Both the position numbers and the translations under genes were made by a program. Under the pieces are notes generated by a model, which was not told where the DNA came from, ran no database searches, and worked only from the letters and a program-made list of their open reading frames with translations. From positions 2,668,001 through 2,732,000 of the forward strand of contig JAYKKM010000469.1 in the NCBI GenBank assembly GCA_035772405.1: 64,000 nucleotides of DNA, read 5' to 3'. Shown one piece after another: positions 31,512-42,815 of this stretch. The DNA is from Chrysogorgia sp. JL179-B06. Lineage: Eukaryota; Cnidaria; Anthozoa; Scleralcyonacea; Chrysogorgiidae. Each line of letters opens with the position of its first letter. Within the stretch, counting starts at the first letter, position 1.

Positions 31512-32136
31512 ATGAACAATGTATTATTACCATTTCAACACCCTTTTATGTTGACGTTATGCGGTCCTAGTCAAAGTGGAAAAACGTTGGATATTACAAT
31601 TATTTAAAAATATTAACACTGATTACTCCGTGGATTGTTAAAATTGTTTATTTGTATTCAATTTATCAACCTCTATACGCAGAAAAAACAGATATTATTG
31701 TTGAATTTATTGATTGTCAAAATGGTATTCCCTGCATTACTGATATACAAACGAATACCAATGAGAATACTTTAATAATATTAGATGATCTCATGATAGA
31801 ATAGATAATATTGCAACTCAAGATGTCCATCATCGTAATATTAGTGTTATTTTTACTTGTCAAAATTTAACATATGGTAATAGAAAATTGCGAAATTTAC
31901 GTGTCAATAGTCAATATTATGCAATGTTTAAAAATTTAAGTGATTAGAAAAATATGTATACCATTTGTGATAATAAAAAAATAAATAGAAATAGATTTAA
32001 TAAAGTATTAAGTGAAATAAATGATCAACCCTATGGTCATTTGGTATATTTGATAATTGTAGAAAAGGTTATGAAAATTGTAGAATTAGAACCAATGTAT
32101 TTCCTCATGAATCAACTATAATCTATGATTTGTAAT
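31512..32136 (+). pseudogene. FtsK/HerA-type genome-packaging ATPase
   Basis: Starts MNNVLLPFQHPFMLTL (31512). Walker A is GPSQSGKT, followed by a stop in that frame. After a shift, a Walker B-like TLIILDDLM occurs (about 31770), then fragments to 32136. A-type packaging ATPases of the FtsK/HerA superfamily are core genes of Polintons/adintoviruses and sit next to structural genes. At least three frameshifts or stops break it. Its position right after the polymerase and before the small basic ORFs fits this virus group. Confidence 0.75.
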
Positions 32137-32265
32137 ATATGTAAAAAATAAAAATGTTATTGTGTAAAAAATAAAAGAGTTCTTGTGTTTTTGTTTTTTT
32201 CACACTTTCGATTATTCATTTTTTTTATTCATCAATAATTTTTGATGAACTACATTGAAAATGAA

Positions 32266-32274
32266 TATAAATAA
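32266..32274 (+). promoter_or_regulatory. TATA box (TATAAATAA)
   Basis: TATAAATAA lies 44 nt before the ATG of the small basic ORF at 32310. Confidence 0.55.
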
Positions 32275-32309
32275 TTTTTCCCATAACAAAAATTAGTTTT
32301 CACAAAAAA

Positions 32310-32414
32310 ATGGTACGAAGAAGATATAGAAGTGGAATTAAAACCCTTAGAAAAAAAAGACAAAAGGGGGGTTTTAACCCTTTAATGTTGTTAGGACTAT
32401 TTGTTGGAAGCTAA
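32310..32414 (+). CDS. Small basic protein with GGF and hydrophobic tail
   Basis: 34 codons, starting MVRRRYRSGIKTLRKK, then RQKGGFNPLMLLGLFVG. The pattern is a basic head, Gly-Gly-Phe, and a hydrophobic segment. The same order is seen on the minus strand near 38100 (KIQKGGFG followed by a hydrophobic stretch). A Gly-Gly-x site between a basic and a hydrophobic part resembles processing sites of adenain-type proteases, and such a protease gene lies 1.5 kb away. The link is inference. Confidence 0.5.
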   Translation: MVRRRYRSGIKTLRKKRQKGGFNPLMLLGLFVGS

Positions 32415-32420
32415 TTAGGA

Positions 32421-32483
32421 ATGGGTGCTAGGAAAAGAAAAAGAAGAATAAAAAGAAAACAAAAAGGGGGTTTGGGGATTTAA
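32421..32483 (+). CDS. Very short basic ORF (QKGGL)
   Basis: 20 codons, MGARKRKRRIKRKQKGGL followed by two more residues. It follows the previous basic ORF by 6 nt. Its composition matches 10258-10368. It may be a remnant of a longer core-protein gene or a genuine micropeptide. It is too short to judge alone. Confidence 0.3.
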   Translation: MGARKRKRRIKRKQKGGLGI

Positions 32484-32575
32484 GTGATTTTAGACTATTG
32501 GGTCCATAAATAAAAAACAAACAAGTTTAATTTTTTTTAATTTTTTTTAAAAATTTGCATTATTAAAACTACAAC

Positions 32576-32594
32576 ATGACTGATTGTCATTACA
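32576..32594 (+). pseudogene. 5' end of an MTDC-type membrane ORF, cut by LINE-3
   Basis: The context TTTGCAT ... ACATGACTGATTGT matches 10525-10556, where a complete 35-codon ORF begins MTDCYY. Here only MTDCHY is left before LINE-3 sequence (GGCCAGTCTCAC) begins. Confidence 0.5.
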
Positions 32595-33864
32595 GGCCAG
32601 TCTCACTTAATGTATTTGTAGCAAGATCATGGAACATATTTTAGTGTCAAATATTATTGGTCACTTTGATAAGCATCATATACTAAATGACTTTCAATAT
32701 GGTTTTCGCCGATTTCATTCTTGTGAGACCCAGTTGATTGGTTTTATCAATGATGTTGCAAAGGTCATGCAGAAAGCAGGGCAGAGTGACGTCATTGTCA
32801 TGGACTTTTCGAAAGCATTTGACAAAGTACCGCATAAAGAACTGGTATTCAAATTGTCAAATTATGGCATTGATATGCATACATTGAGATGGATACAGGA
32901 CTTTCTTAAGAACAGGCAACAGTGCGTCGTTTTAGAAGGGGAGAAATCCAACTACATCCATGTCACATCAGGGGTCCCACAAGGCTCTGTATTGGGACCA
33001 ATTTTATTCTTGGCCTTCATAAACGACTTACCAAGCTGTATAAAGTCAAGGGTACGCCTTTTTGCTGATGACACAGTCATTCACCTTGTTGTAAAATCTG
33101 TGGATGACTGTGTACAACTTCAGCAGGATTTATATAGTCTGGAAAAATGGGAGAAAGATTGGAAAATGTCATTTAATATTGCCAAATGCAATGTCCTCAG
33201 AATTACGAGACGACATGAGCCCATTATTTTCAATTATAAACTTCACGCGGTCGCTGCCTTGAAGTATTAGACACTGCCAAGTATCTTGGAGTACATCTTT
33301 CCAAAGATCTTAGATGGAATGAACATGTGAGAAACATCTCAAATAAAGCAAATAAGACACTGGGCTTTATAAAGCGAAACCTAAGACACTGCTCTAAAAT
33401 TACGAAGGAGAGGGCATATAAAGCCCTTGTCCAGCCAACAGTTGAATACTGCTCTTCTGTGTGGGACCCCTTCACAGCCAAGAACATCAAACAAGTGGAA
33501 ATGGTTCAAAGGAGGGCAGCTCGTTGGGTCCTCTCGCGTTATAATCGTCAGGACAGTGTCACTGATATGATATGTTGCCTAGGTTGGAAGACATTACAAT
33601 CTCGAAGAACAATCGCTCGCTTGAAAATGCTTTATAAATTCAGAAATAACTTAGCTTATATAGATAATAGTGAGCTCCAACCAGGCACCTATAGTTCCAC
33701 TCGTTCATCTGGACATGCATATAAAATACCTGTTATTAAGTGTGATTATTTTAAGTATTCTTTCTTTCCAAGGACCTTACTGGAGTGGAACAAACTTCCC
33801 AGTCAAGTAGCTTTAAGCAAATCACTTGAATCTTTCAAGGAAGTAATTTCTATGATTTATTAGT
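32595..33864 (+). mobile_element. LINE-3: 5'-truncated Jockey/CR1-group retrotransposon
   Basis: RT fragment 32629-33270 (FQYGFRRFHSCETQLIGF, VIVMDFSKAFDKVPHKEL, SGVPQGSVLGPILFLAFIND, RLFADDTVIH) and, after a frameshift, the C-terminal domain 33327-33863 (NKANKTLGFIKRNL, AYKALVQPTVEYCSSVWDP, RRAARWVLSRYNR, FFPRTLLEWNKLP). Stop at 33861, with a short TTTATTTATTAG tail. It is inserted in viral DNA. Confidence 0.85.
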
Positions 33865-34540
33865 TTATTTATTAGTTGTTGTTTTTTTTGTTTTTTTTTG
33901 TTTTATTTTATTCAGTCTATAATATTCAGCATTGAATGAAGACTTACATGGTAAATAAATAAATAAATTGTTATTATTCTCATTACAATCTTTTTTACAT
34001 TTCTTATTATAAATTCTTACTATTACATCTCCTAAAATTGTTTCTATTTTGTTTTTTAATTTAATATAATTTTTTATTTTTTTACGTTCATTTTTAAATA
34101 TTTTTTGTTTATTGTTATTTTCGATTTCATTACGACATTTATTGTATAAATATAATAAACTCCAATTTCCACATACGGTAGTATTTTTGGATTGTAAAGT
34201 TTTACTTTTGACATGATGAAATTTTAATCCCATTTTTACACTATAATCATACCAATATTCACGTTTATAAAAAGATACATCTTTGGCAAAACTATCAAAA
34301 AATACATATTTTCTTTATTCACCCATATAGCAACCCAATGTTGACCACTTTGATCTGCTTCGTCCGTATTCCAAATCCAACAGGAGGGATAAACAATTTT
34401 CTTAGGAAAAATATATGCAGGAAATGTTCCCAATTAATATTGATTTAAAAATTTATTGATTTTAGCAATTTTATTAATTTCATTTGTAAATAAAAATTTG
34501 GTTAAAAAACAATGTAACTTCATCATATTTTTTTTATGGA
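33865..34540 (-). pseudogene. Adenain-like maturation cysteine protease
   Basis: Fragments, minus strand: 34433-34236 with CWIWNTDEADQSGQHWVAIW (catalytic His in GQHWVA) and 34233-33865 with TTVCGNWSLLYLYNK (catalytic Cys in the VCGN context). A small frameshift between them (near 34260) disrupts the expected Asp-containing strand. Adenovirus-type (C5/Ulp1 fold) proteases cleave virion precursors and are a hallmark of adenoviruses, Polintons and adintoviruses. The frame before 34433 is also broken (TTNEINKIAKINK region). The C-terminal third is Lys/Asn-rich. Confidence 0.75.
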
Positions 34541-34616
34541 GACAGATTTCTTCGCCATTGTCTTTGTTCTGTATATTTGGGCGTCGTGTGAGGTGTAGGT
34601 ATTCGTGAGGGTGTAG

Positions 34617-35885
34617 GTAATAATAATAATAATGTTTAATATTTATATAGCGCAAAATACATGCATATATGATCTAATACGCTTTACATCAAGATAGATA
34701 AGATACAATAATATATATATATAATTACATTAATTAACAAATTACTAAAACTATAATCAATGGGAACTACACCTACTGTTCATGAGCTAATTTAAAAAGA
34801 TAAGTTTTTAAAAGTGATTTAAAAATAGGTAAAATGTTTTCAGCCCTAAGATTGGTCGGTAACGAGTTCAACAAAGCAGGCGCTGCCGCAGCGAATGTTC
34901 TATCTCCTGTAGTTTTGTTGGTTCTTTCTTTGGGGTGTCCAAGATAGCGTTCGTTATTTGAGCGTAAGCCATAGCGTGATTCTTGTTTAGCAGTTATTAA
35001 GTCTGAGATATACCCTGGAGCAAGGCCTTGCATAGCCTTAAATGTGATTAAAATGACTTTGTAAATAATTCTGTACTTCACTGGGAGCCAGTGTAATCGG
35101 TACAACACAGGAGAGATATGACAGAAACGTGGGGTATTAGACACCAATGTGGCTGCTGCGTTTTGAACACGTTGTAACTTGATAATTTGATTTGCTGGTA
35201 ATCCGTAAATGAGGCTGTTGCAGTAATCCAGGTGTCCAATAACCAAAGCAAGTACAAGCGATTGCGCAGACTCGTGTGTAAGATATTTTCTGATACGTCG
35301 GATGTTATATAAGAAATAGAAGGCCCGGTTACATGTTTTAGTAATATGGACATTAAAATTCATTTTTGAGTCAAACCAAACTCCAAGATTTCTAGCTTCA
35401 TTCACTGCAGTTATACTAGAGTTACCAACGTTTAATCTATCAGCAGTGACTTTCATAAGTTGCTGACGAGTCCCAATGATCATGAATTCTGTTTTATCAT
35501 CATTCATTTTCATCTTGTCAGTGATCATCCATGTTCTGACATCTCTAGTACACTGTTCCATTGCATTCAATGCTTCCATTTCATTCACAGAACTGTCCGG
35601 TTTGAACGATAAATATAACTGGGTATCATCAGCGTATGCGTGAGCTTTAGGTAAATAAGTCTTGATAATGTCAAACAATTTGCTGGCATAAATTGTAAAA
35701 AGTAAGGGGCCTAAACAAGAGCCCTGAGGAACACCGTAAGACACACGACAAGTGTCTGACAGTCCTCCATTCACTGAAACACGTTGAGTGCGATCAGACA
35801 AATATGAAGAGAGCCATTTAAGCACTGATCCTGGTCTCTAAGCGGTGTAACAGGATATTATGGTCTATAGTATCAAATGCTGCAC
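34617..35885 (-). mobile_element. LINE-4: 5'-truncated L2/CR1-like retrotransposon
   Basis: Minus-strand RT C-terminal half 35825-34773 (WLSSYLSDRTQRVSVNG, YGVPQGSCLGPLLFTIY, HAYADDTQLYLS, LGVWFDSKMNF, RRIRKYLT, LHWLPVKYRIIYKV, LKTYLFKLAHEQ). It has a short upstream piece in another frame (AFDTIDHNILLHRLE) and a 3' tail with GTAAAGCG and (ATT)n ending at about 34617. It shares its 3' end with the fragment at 2727-3085. It sits between the viral protease gene and the next viral minus-strand gene. Confidence 0.85.
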
Positions 35886-36545
35886 TTAGTAGGTAGTTTA
35901 CGTTTAGGAAGAAGTGAGGGTATTAACGAACCCTCACCATCAACAGCAGAATAATCAGAAGTCTTTTTATCCAACAATAAATAACGTTGTCGTAATTTTA
36001 TATTTCGTATATAATGTGCAGGCATATGCAATTTTTTCAATTCTTTTAACGCTATTAACTGTTTATTTTGTGAAAGATTGTACATGTTTTGTACGCGGAC
36101 ATTATGGGTTAAATCGTATATTAAATCATGATGATTTATTTTCACTTCATTAATTTTTATTACATCTCTATCTTTAAGTTTAATTTTTTTCTTTTCAAGA
36201 AATTATTTTATATAATTTGCACTTGTTTCAGTTGGTGTTTTCTTTTTCTCTGGTGGAGGGTTAGCATCATTGTCATCATCATTATTATTATCTTCTTCTT
36301 TATTATTTTTTCTTTTTATCTTTTGTTGCCTTTTTAAAAATCTAACCATATTTTTAGTGGTACGTTGATTATTATCAATTTTATGCATTTCTTCTTTCAT
36401 TGTTTTTACTTTCAATAAGTTCAAATTCATTTTTTTTGTTAATTCCTTGCAATAATCGTTCATTTTCATGATCATTTTTGAGTAAACCTAAAATTTCATT
36501 TAATTTACTCGGATTAACTAATTGCATTTTATTTACTTCTGTCAT
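35886..36545 (-). pseudogene. Viral minus-strand gene remnant, charged, unknown
   Basis: 36545-36380 (MTEVNKMQLVNPSKLNEIL), 36475-36203 (MKEEMHKIDNNQRTTKN, DDDDNDANPPPEKKK) and 36145-35886 (KINHHDLIYDLTHNVRVQNMY, LKELKKLHMPAHYIRN, SDYSAVDGEGSLIPSLLPKRK) read in one direction with shifts between. The composition is coiled-coil/charged, then a short globular-looking C-terminus that LINE-4 truncates. It could be a scaffold or minor virion protein from its place between protease and capsid genes. This is inference. Confidence 0.4.
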
Positions 36546-36559
36546 TTTTTTTATCTGTA

Positions 36560-36965
36560 AGTAATTTGTATGCTTTTTGATATATGTTGATTATTCGAAA
36601 ATCCTCAGATAATAAAATTTTTAAATCCTTTTCTTTTATTTTGTTCTTAACAAACTTATTTAAAATATATTTATTATCAGTGGAAATTTGGATAGAAATT
36701 TTTTTATTTAAAATATTAGCAATGAATTGTAATTTATTAATTAATTGAGTGTTTAATAATTAATTTTTTTTATCAATATCTGCTTTAAGATATTTTTTTA
36801 GCGATGGTAAAAAATCCTTTTTTTTTTCAGAGGTCTTTTTCTTTAATTTATTTATTTTAACTAATGTTTCTAAAAGCTTTAAATCATCTTCACAACTTAT
36901 GAAGAAGAAGACAATGAACTTTCACAGACCATTTCATCACTAACATCATTGCTAACAACATCACT
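36560..36965 (-). pseudogene. Lysine/leucine-rich viral ORF remnant
   Basis: Minus-strand open stretches (CEDDLKLLETLVKINKLKK, DFLPSLKKYLKAD; NKYILNKFVKNKIKEKDLKI) are separated by a stop at about 36765. A helical, basic, possibly coiled-coil protein. No family recognised. Confidence 0.3.
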
Positions 36966-36972
36966 ATCATTT

Positions 36973-38035
36973 TCACTTGCTCTCATCACTTGAATCACCA
37001 ATTATTTTTAATTCATTATCTTTTCCCCCATTATTATTTTCTTCATTCATTTTTTTTTGGTGGAAATCATAAATATTATGAACATATGAACCATTCCAAT
37101 TCGCTAAAGGTGAAAATAATATAAAAAGACGTGTAGGAACGCTACCATTAAACACATCAATGACTTGATGTGATCTTCGCCCTGTTACTGATTCGGTAAT
37201 ACAACGAGAAATGGTTGTATAATATTTTGTTTCTTTATTATGTGTCACCATTTCTGTATTAATTGCAGCAGCTAATTGATTTTTAGGTTTAAATATAGGA
37301 ATTTTTATTTTAAAATCATCAAGGGCAATTGTAGTATTAGCAATAGGCATATTAGCGTGATTTGCACCTATCATTATAATTGTATTTAATGCTCGTGTTA
37401 AACGTAATTCAATTTTATATATAGTTGGAATATATATTTCAGCTCCACCTTCACTAAATAATGAACAATCAACATCATCAATCAATTTCTGAACTTGATT
37501 TTGAAATGCAACTACTCTTTGTCTTCCCCCGAGATTTACGACATGTGCACCATCAGCAAAACCGACGATACTATTCATATTAGAATGTGTATCAAAAAAT
37601 GCTAAATTAATGTCTTTAGAATCATTATATCCAGACGGTATTTCATGCGTTAAAAATTGTACCATAGATGTTATATGTGCAAAGTTATCTGATGGAGTAA
37701 TTAAAATTTCATTTACTTTTAATTATTTTGTTTTCCACATTGTGCGAAGAGGTAACGGGGAAATTGCAAACGCTGAAGCTGCAGGCGCCATTGTTCCAGC
37801 AGTATCTTTAATCGATACTGTAGCCATTATTTTAGCATCACTTGTTTTCATTAATCCAACAGCATTCCCATGTCTTGTGAACGTATATACTGACGAAGTA
37901 GAATCACTTTGCGTAGCAATAATTTCAGTTTCACGGCATTCAATAAACGTATGATAGGGTGATGAAGTAAAAAATTGTAAAGGTTCACTAAATAATATGT
38001 CATGTTTTTCTATTTCTTCAATTACTCAGTTTTTT
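36973..38035 (-). pseudogene. Polinton/adintovirus capsid protein (F54H12.2-like)
   Basis: About 340 residues in two frames parted by one stop near 37727. The first part has LFSEPLQFFTSSPYHTFIEC, the middle LPLRTMWK and LITPSDNFAHITSMVQFL, then FFDTHSNMNSIVG. The second part has IYIPTIYKIELRLTRALN and VFNGSVPTRLFILFSPLANWNGSYVHNIYDFH (overlapping words). The order and the late F-N-G-x-x-P-x-R, N-G-S-Y motif fit the uncharacterised F54H12.2-like proteins of animal genomes, which I take to be the double jelly-roll major capsid protein of Polinton-type viruses. No convincing ATG remains. Lineage recalled by pattern, no search done. Confidence 0.6.
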
Positions 38036-38039
38036 ATCA

Positions 38040-38247
38040 GTTTTTTTTTAAACATTAATTTTAAGAATATTCGATACTGTCCCCAACACTTGAGGAAGAA
38101 ACATGCCCAATACCAACGCTGCACCAAAACCTCCTTTTTGTATTTTTCTACGTTTCTTATTCCTCTTTTGTTTTTCTTTTTTTTTATATATTGATATTTT
38201 TTTCGTGTAATTCTTTTTTTTTTTTTAAATACCCCCTTAAACATCAA
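38040..38247 (-). pseudogene. Basic GGF protein, frameshifted
   Basis: Minus strand: MMFKGVFKKKKRITRKK (38247), then KKKNKRGIRN. In the neighbouring frame the stretch reads as a basic run, KIQKGGFGAALVLGMF and a hydrophobic tail. This is the same basic-GGF-hydrophobic layout as 32310-32414. A TATAAATAA (38281-38289, minus) lies 42 nt upstream of the ATG. Confidence 0.45.
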
Positions 38248-38309
38248 AAGACGATTGTGATTTTTATAAAAAATCTATTTTTATTTATACTTTTTTTATT
38301 TTACAATTT

Positions 38310-38517
38310 ATCTATTTTGTAAAATCTATTTTTTTTCTTTTCTTATTATTGGAAGAATAATTATCTAAATTTAAATTTGGAGGTAATCCCACTCCTTCGT
38401 TTAATAAAATTTCTTTTTCTTAGTAGGATTTTGTTTATTTTTTCTTTTCACAATAAAAAATGATGATGAATAATTTTTTCCACAATTTAACAATGCAGTA
38501 TAATCTTTTTCAGACAT
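38310..38517 (-). pseudogene. Short viral ORF (MSEKDYTALLNC)
   Basis: It starts MSEKDYTALLNCGKN at 38517 with TATATATAAAT 31 nt upstream. A frameshift at the KKKKF tract (about 38415) leads into a second frame reading LNEGVGLPPNLNLDNYSSN. Unknown family. Confidence 0.4.
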
Positions 38518-38519
38518 TA

Positions 38520-39256
38520 TTTTCTTCTTCAAATAAATTTATATATATCTTAATTTTTTCTCCCTTGAGAGGTGGCTCGTTCTCATAGATAATAAAGAAC
38601 TGAAGTGATTGTTTAGCATCTTTTTCACTCATAAATAAAAAATAGGGAAAATGTTTTTTTTCCTCATTTAATGAAACATGAGGATTTTTTTCATCAATGT
38701 GAAATAATTATTTTCCATTAAATAAAAAACATTGTTTTGAATCAGCAATAGTTGTAGTAAAGAAATTGAAATTAATCCCTTATTTGTTTTTTTGATTGTT
38801 GTATAGAAGTGAAATCAATTTTTCTTGCACAAATAAGTCGAAATGAATTTTGTATATTTTTATATTCAACTGAATTTAAATTCCATAAAAAAATTTTCCC
38901 ACTATTTACTAATTTGTAAAGAGAAAAAGGATAAACTAAAATATATTGGATAATTTCAATAATACCGTTTTTTTCTTCAAGAGCAATTAAAAGCATTATG
39001 ATGAATGTACTAAACAATCAATACTAAGTGATCCCGAATAAAAAGGAACTAACTTTCTTTGAATATCTTTAACTTTAATATGAATTTCTCTTATATCTTT
39101 TTTTAATTTTCTCAATGATTTCAGGGGATTATAACAAACTCGTTGGCCATTACCGCTACTACCTCCTTATTTTGACCATTGAATACGTACTGTTGTTAAC
39201 AATTCAGCACAACTATCTCCAACTAACCCCAATTCTATTTCATCACAATATATAAA
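38520..39256 (-). pseudogene. Viral structural-protein gene, 3' part (left of Gypsy)
   Basis: From the Gypsy boundary: CDEIELGLVGDSCAELLTTV, then GNGQRVCYNPLKSLRKLK, KDIREIHIKVKDIQRKLV and PFYSGSLSIDCLVHSS to about 39005. A separate gene follows down to about 38520 (KIDFTSIQQSKK; EKDAKQSLQFFIIYENEPP). The first block fits the C-terminus of a conserved Polinton-associated structural protein (possibly penton or minor capsid), ending with a hydrophilic strand pair and a V-P-F-x-x-G-like motif. Its 5' part is at 46537-47185. The assignment is inference. Confidence 0.45.
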
Positions 39257-39454
39257 TGTAGCAGTAGGCAATGCCTGTGTAACTGCCACACAAGATAAAA
39301 GAGGGACACTGGACAATACGATTGGTACTATATTTTATTTATCACAAACGATGCACGACTGCTGTATTCCCGCGCGTTCTTGTCAGTCGCCGCGGGCTTC
39401 CGGTGGCGCCACATGACGATTTACATTTCGGTCTGTCACTTCCGGTCTACTACA
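39257..39454 (-). repeat. Gypsy LTR (3' LTR of the minus-strand element), 198 bp
   Basis: TGTAGCAGTAGGCAATGCC ... GGTCTACTACA. It contains about 30 bp (CGCGCGTTCTTGTC to CCGCGGGCTTCC) that the other LTR lacks. The TTCC at each border suggests a deletion between short repeats in the partner. Confidence 0.9.
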
Positions 39455-39581
39455 CATGCCCCTCCTAGGGTGGAACTACGTCCCGAAGTTCTAAATTCTA
39501 ATCTAGGGCAGCGTGGGGCCAACACAACATACTAATATGAAAATGAGAGGATTAACCCTTAAACTACATTTTTGCAAAATG

Positions 39582-40148
39582 TTAAATTGTTCGATATGAT
39601 ATCGACAACCAATTCTCAAGAACGCCCTTGATCAAATCATAATTAGTGGGTGTAACTAATGATAACAGGACAGACGCTTTCTGTGTCCAGATGGGGTCAT
39701 GTCCAAGACAGGAGGGCGGCTTTGGTAGACGTCCTGATCGTGTAGTCGTTGACATCTCTCGACGTGGAACATCAGCTTCTCTTTGCTGGTCGTCGTCATG
39801 GCTTTCAAAGGTGTTATCATTATCTGTCCCTTGTTCGGCAACTTCAGGTTGAGCCTCCGCTGGAGGTTGGATCTCTATTCCTCTGTGCTCACAAATCTCT
39901 ACGGCATCGTTGAGTTCTTCTCTGAGAAAATAGTGCACGGGGTCTTCTTCCTCTAATATCGCTCGTAGGTGTGGGATATGACTGCAGGTTGACGTCTCTG
40001 CGAGGATGAGCTTGTCTTTGTATGATTTGATCATGTTGTTTGGCAGGAAGATTATAAGGTAGGAGGAGGTGCGATGAAGTGTGCGTTTTTTGTCACCACC
40101 TTCTTGCTGGACCACGTATACAGGAAGGTTTCCCGCTCGGCGAAGCAC
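39582..40148 (-). pseudogene. Gypsy pol, C-terminal tail after integrase
   Basis: 188 codons: a small beta-rich module (GNLPVYVVQQEGGDKKRTLH), then an acidic, disordered tail with DDDQQREADVPRREMS and GRLPKPPSCLGHDPI. Retroviral-type integrase C-terminal regions in Ty3/Gypsy elements have this layout. A stop separates it from the preceding integrase frame. Confidence 0.7.
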
Positions 40149-40213
40149 AATGTAGGGAACGTCCTCCCAGCGGTCCTGAAGCTTGTGTTTTCCTCTGTTG
40201 CTGAGGTTTCTAG

Positions 40214-40600
40214 CTAAGACTCGGTCACCGGGTAGTAAGGTGGCGTCCAGTATTCCAACGTCATATCTTTTTTGTTAGATGCAGCTTTTCTGGCTGGTCC
40301 TTTGGAGGCAAGATCGTAGGCATGTGTCAGACGTTCTTTCAGATTTTCGGCGTAGGCTGCGTAGGGACGTACGTTGTCCGTCTTAGTCGGTATTCCAAGA
40401 GTGATATCGATTGGCAGTCGTGGGCATAGGCCATACATTAGGAAATAAGGAGAGTATCCCGTTGAGGCGTGTTTCGCGCAGTTGTAGGCGTGCACCAATG
40501 TTGCTATATAGTCTGGCCAATCTGATTTCTTGTCGCAATCGAGGGTGCCGAGCATGTTAAGCAGGGTCCGATTGAAACGTTCGGTCTGGCCGTTACCTTG
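40214..40600 (-). pseudogene. Gypsy integrase, catalytic C-terminal portion
   Basis: Integrase after a frameshift: the GNGQTERFN stretch bearing the catalytic Glu, then WPDYIATLVHAYNC, STGYSPYFLMYG and DITLGIPT to 40214. It completes the DDE set begun in 40593-42209. Confidence 0.75.
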
Positions 40601-42209
40601 AGGGTGGTAAGGCGTATAGTTCGTGTCTTTCTATCCCAGCTATCTTGCAGAGATCTTTGATCAGCTTCGACTCAAAATCGCGTCCTTGGTCAGAATGGAG
40701 TCTGCGAGGAAAACCAAAATTCGCCAGAACCTTTTCCCACAGGACCTTAGCGACAGTTGGTGCTTTCTGATTCCGAGTTCGGAATGCCCATGCATACTTA
40801 GTGAAGCCATCGGTTATGACGAGGACGTTCTCAAATCCACCTTTACCTCTCTCGAGTGTTAGATAATCGATAGCCAGGAGTTCCATAGGCTCCGTGGCTA
40901 CGATGTGTACCAATGGTGAATGCGGTGGATCTGGAGACTTTCGCTTGATGCACCTCTCGCAATTCTTGATGTATGCTTCCACTGTTGAAGATAAACCAGG
41001 CCAATAGAAACGCTGCGATACCAATTCAACCGTCTTGTCTTTTCCGAGGTGGCCTACATCGTCATGTAGACCTTTTAAGGCTGTTTGATGCAATGATTTT
41101 GGCAACACTAACTGGAGGGTTTCTTCTTCGTCTATCACTCGCCGCCGGAACAGTACTCCTTGTTCAATGCGAAGTCGTTCTTTTTCCTGGTGTAGTCTTC
41201 GTACTGGGCTATCTTCATCCTTTACTTTATTGCTGCCCGACTCCAACAGCTCAAACACTCGTCCGATAACAGGATCATCGCGTTGCAGTTTCGCCCAGTC
41301 ACTCGACGTCGTTGTTGAAAGACTTGTTTGTGCTCGACAGTGTGGAGGCTGGGACAAGTATTCGGGCACGGCATTCGCATACATCGAGACTGCTTCAATG
41401 ACGGGAATGGACATCTTGCTTTCGAAGGGTTTATCAACCGAGTGGTAGTCGCAGATTGCTCGAAACTCCTCATCGGAACAGAAAGCTGTCGAGTCTGTTT
41501 CCAACTTGTAGAGCTTTTCTAGGAGAGGTTTGATACAGACAAGATCCGAGGCGATGTTCTCTTTCTGGCTTGGTATCTCTTGTGGCATCCTCGACAGGCC
41601 ATCAGCATCACAGCTTACTTTCCCAGGTCGATACGTTATAGTGAAGTCGTAAGCAGATAAATCAGAGAGCCAGCGATGATCGGTTGCACTCAGTTTATCG
41701 GATGACAAAAGGTAAGTGAGGGGATTACTGTCCGTCACGATGTGGAACTTATTTCCGTAGAGATATTGCTTGAACTTCTCAGTCACTGACCACTTCAAGG
41801 CGAGGAATTCCCGTCGGTAAGCCGAGTAACGTCCCTCCGCGACACTGAGGGAGCGGCTTCCATACGCTATGACTCTTGGTTTTCCGTCTTGTACTTGGTA
41901 CAGTGCACCACCGAGTCCGTACCCAGATGCATCCGTGTGAAGGATGAATGGGATGGTGAAGTCAGGAAAAGCCAAGATAGGGTACGATGACAATCTTTCG
42001 ATTAATGTTTCAAATGCCACTTGACATTCTTTCGACCACTGGAACGGCTCTCTACGACTTTTCTGGGTACTCTTTACCTCCGGACCTTTGATCAGCTGGT
42101 GAAGAGGCGCAGCTATCTTCGCGAAACCTTCGATAAACGACCGGTAGTCCCTGCAAACCCCACGAAGGTTTGAAGATCTTTCACGGTTTGTGGTGGATGT
42201 TCTAACCAC
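40593..42209 (-). pseudogene. Gypsy RNase H and integrase
   Basis: 538 codons. RT tether/RNase H: GFAKIAAPLHQLIKG, FILHTDASGYGLGGALYQ (catalytic Asp in HTDAS), AYRREFLALKWSVTEKF (Glu), TDSNPLTYLL (Asp). Integrase: zinc finger HDDVGHLGKDKT with later CERC, core LLAIDYLTLERGKGG (Asp) and HSDQGRDFESKL (Asp). The third acidic residue is in the next fragment. Confidence 0.85.
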
Positions 42210-42815
42210 TTCTGCAAGGAGGATATCTTGCTAGGGTCAGGTGCCACTCCATGCTCGGATACTACATGGCCAAGGTAAGCTAACTCAGTTTGGAAGAGGT
42301 TGCACTTGGAAACCTTCAGTTTGAGTCCATAGTTGCCCAGTCTTTCTAGCACGATCTCTAAACGCTCTAGCATTTCGTCAAAGTTCTTTGCAAACACAAT
42401 CACGTCATCCAAATACGCCAGGCAGATCTTTAGGTTCAGGCCATGTAGACACTGTTCCATCAAGCGCTGGAAAGTTGCCGGGGCGTTGGTGAGACCAAAC
42501 GGCATCCGGTTGTATTCATACAACCCAAATGGTGTTGTTACTGCATGCTGTTTTGTGTCTATCTCGTTTTGCAACTTTCACTTGAAGATAGCCACTCTGT
42601 AAATCGAGGGAACAGAAACATCGGGCACCTTGCAAAGCTTCTAGGGTCTCTGTTATCCTAGGAATAGGGTAGGAGTCTCTGATTGTCTTTGCGTTAATTT
42701 TCCTGTAGTCGACACAGATTCTCAAACTGCCATCTTTTTTTCTAACCAGGACGACAGGTGCAGCGTATGGACTTTTGGATTCTTTAAGGACTCCTGCTTC
42801 CAAAAGGTCCATCAA
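42113..42815 (-). pseudogene. Gypsy reverse transcriptase core
   Basis: Two overlapping frames: 42815-42516 (VVLVRKKDGSLRICVDYRK, SYPIPRITETLEAL, FCSLDLQSGYLQV) and 42574-42113 (RMPFGLTNAPATFQRLME, LAYLDDVIVFAKN with catalytic YLDD, LKLKVSKCNLFQ, LGHVVSEHGV). A shift at about 42540 parts them. Confidence 0.85.
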
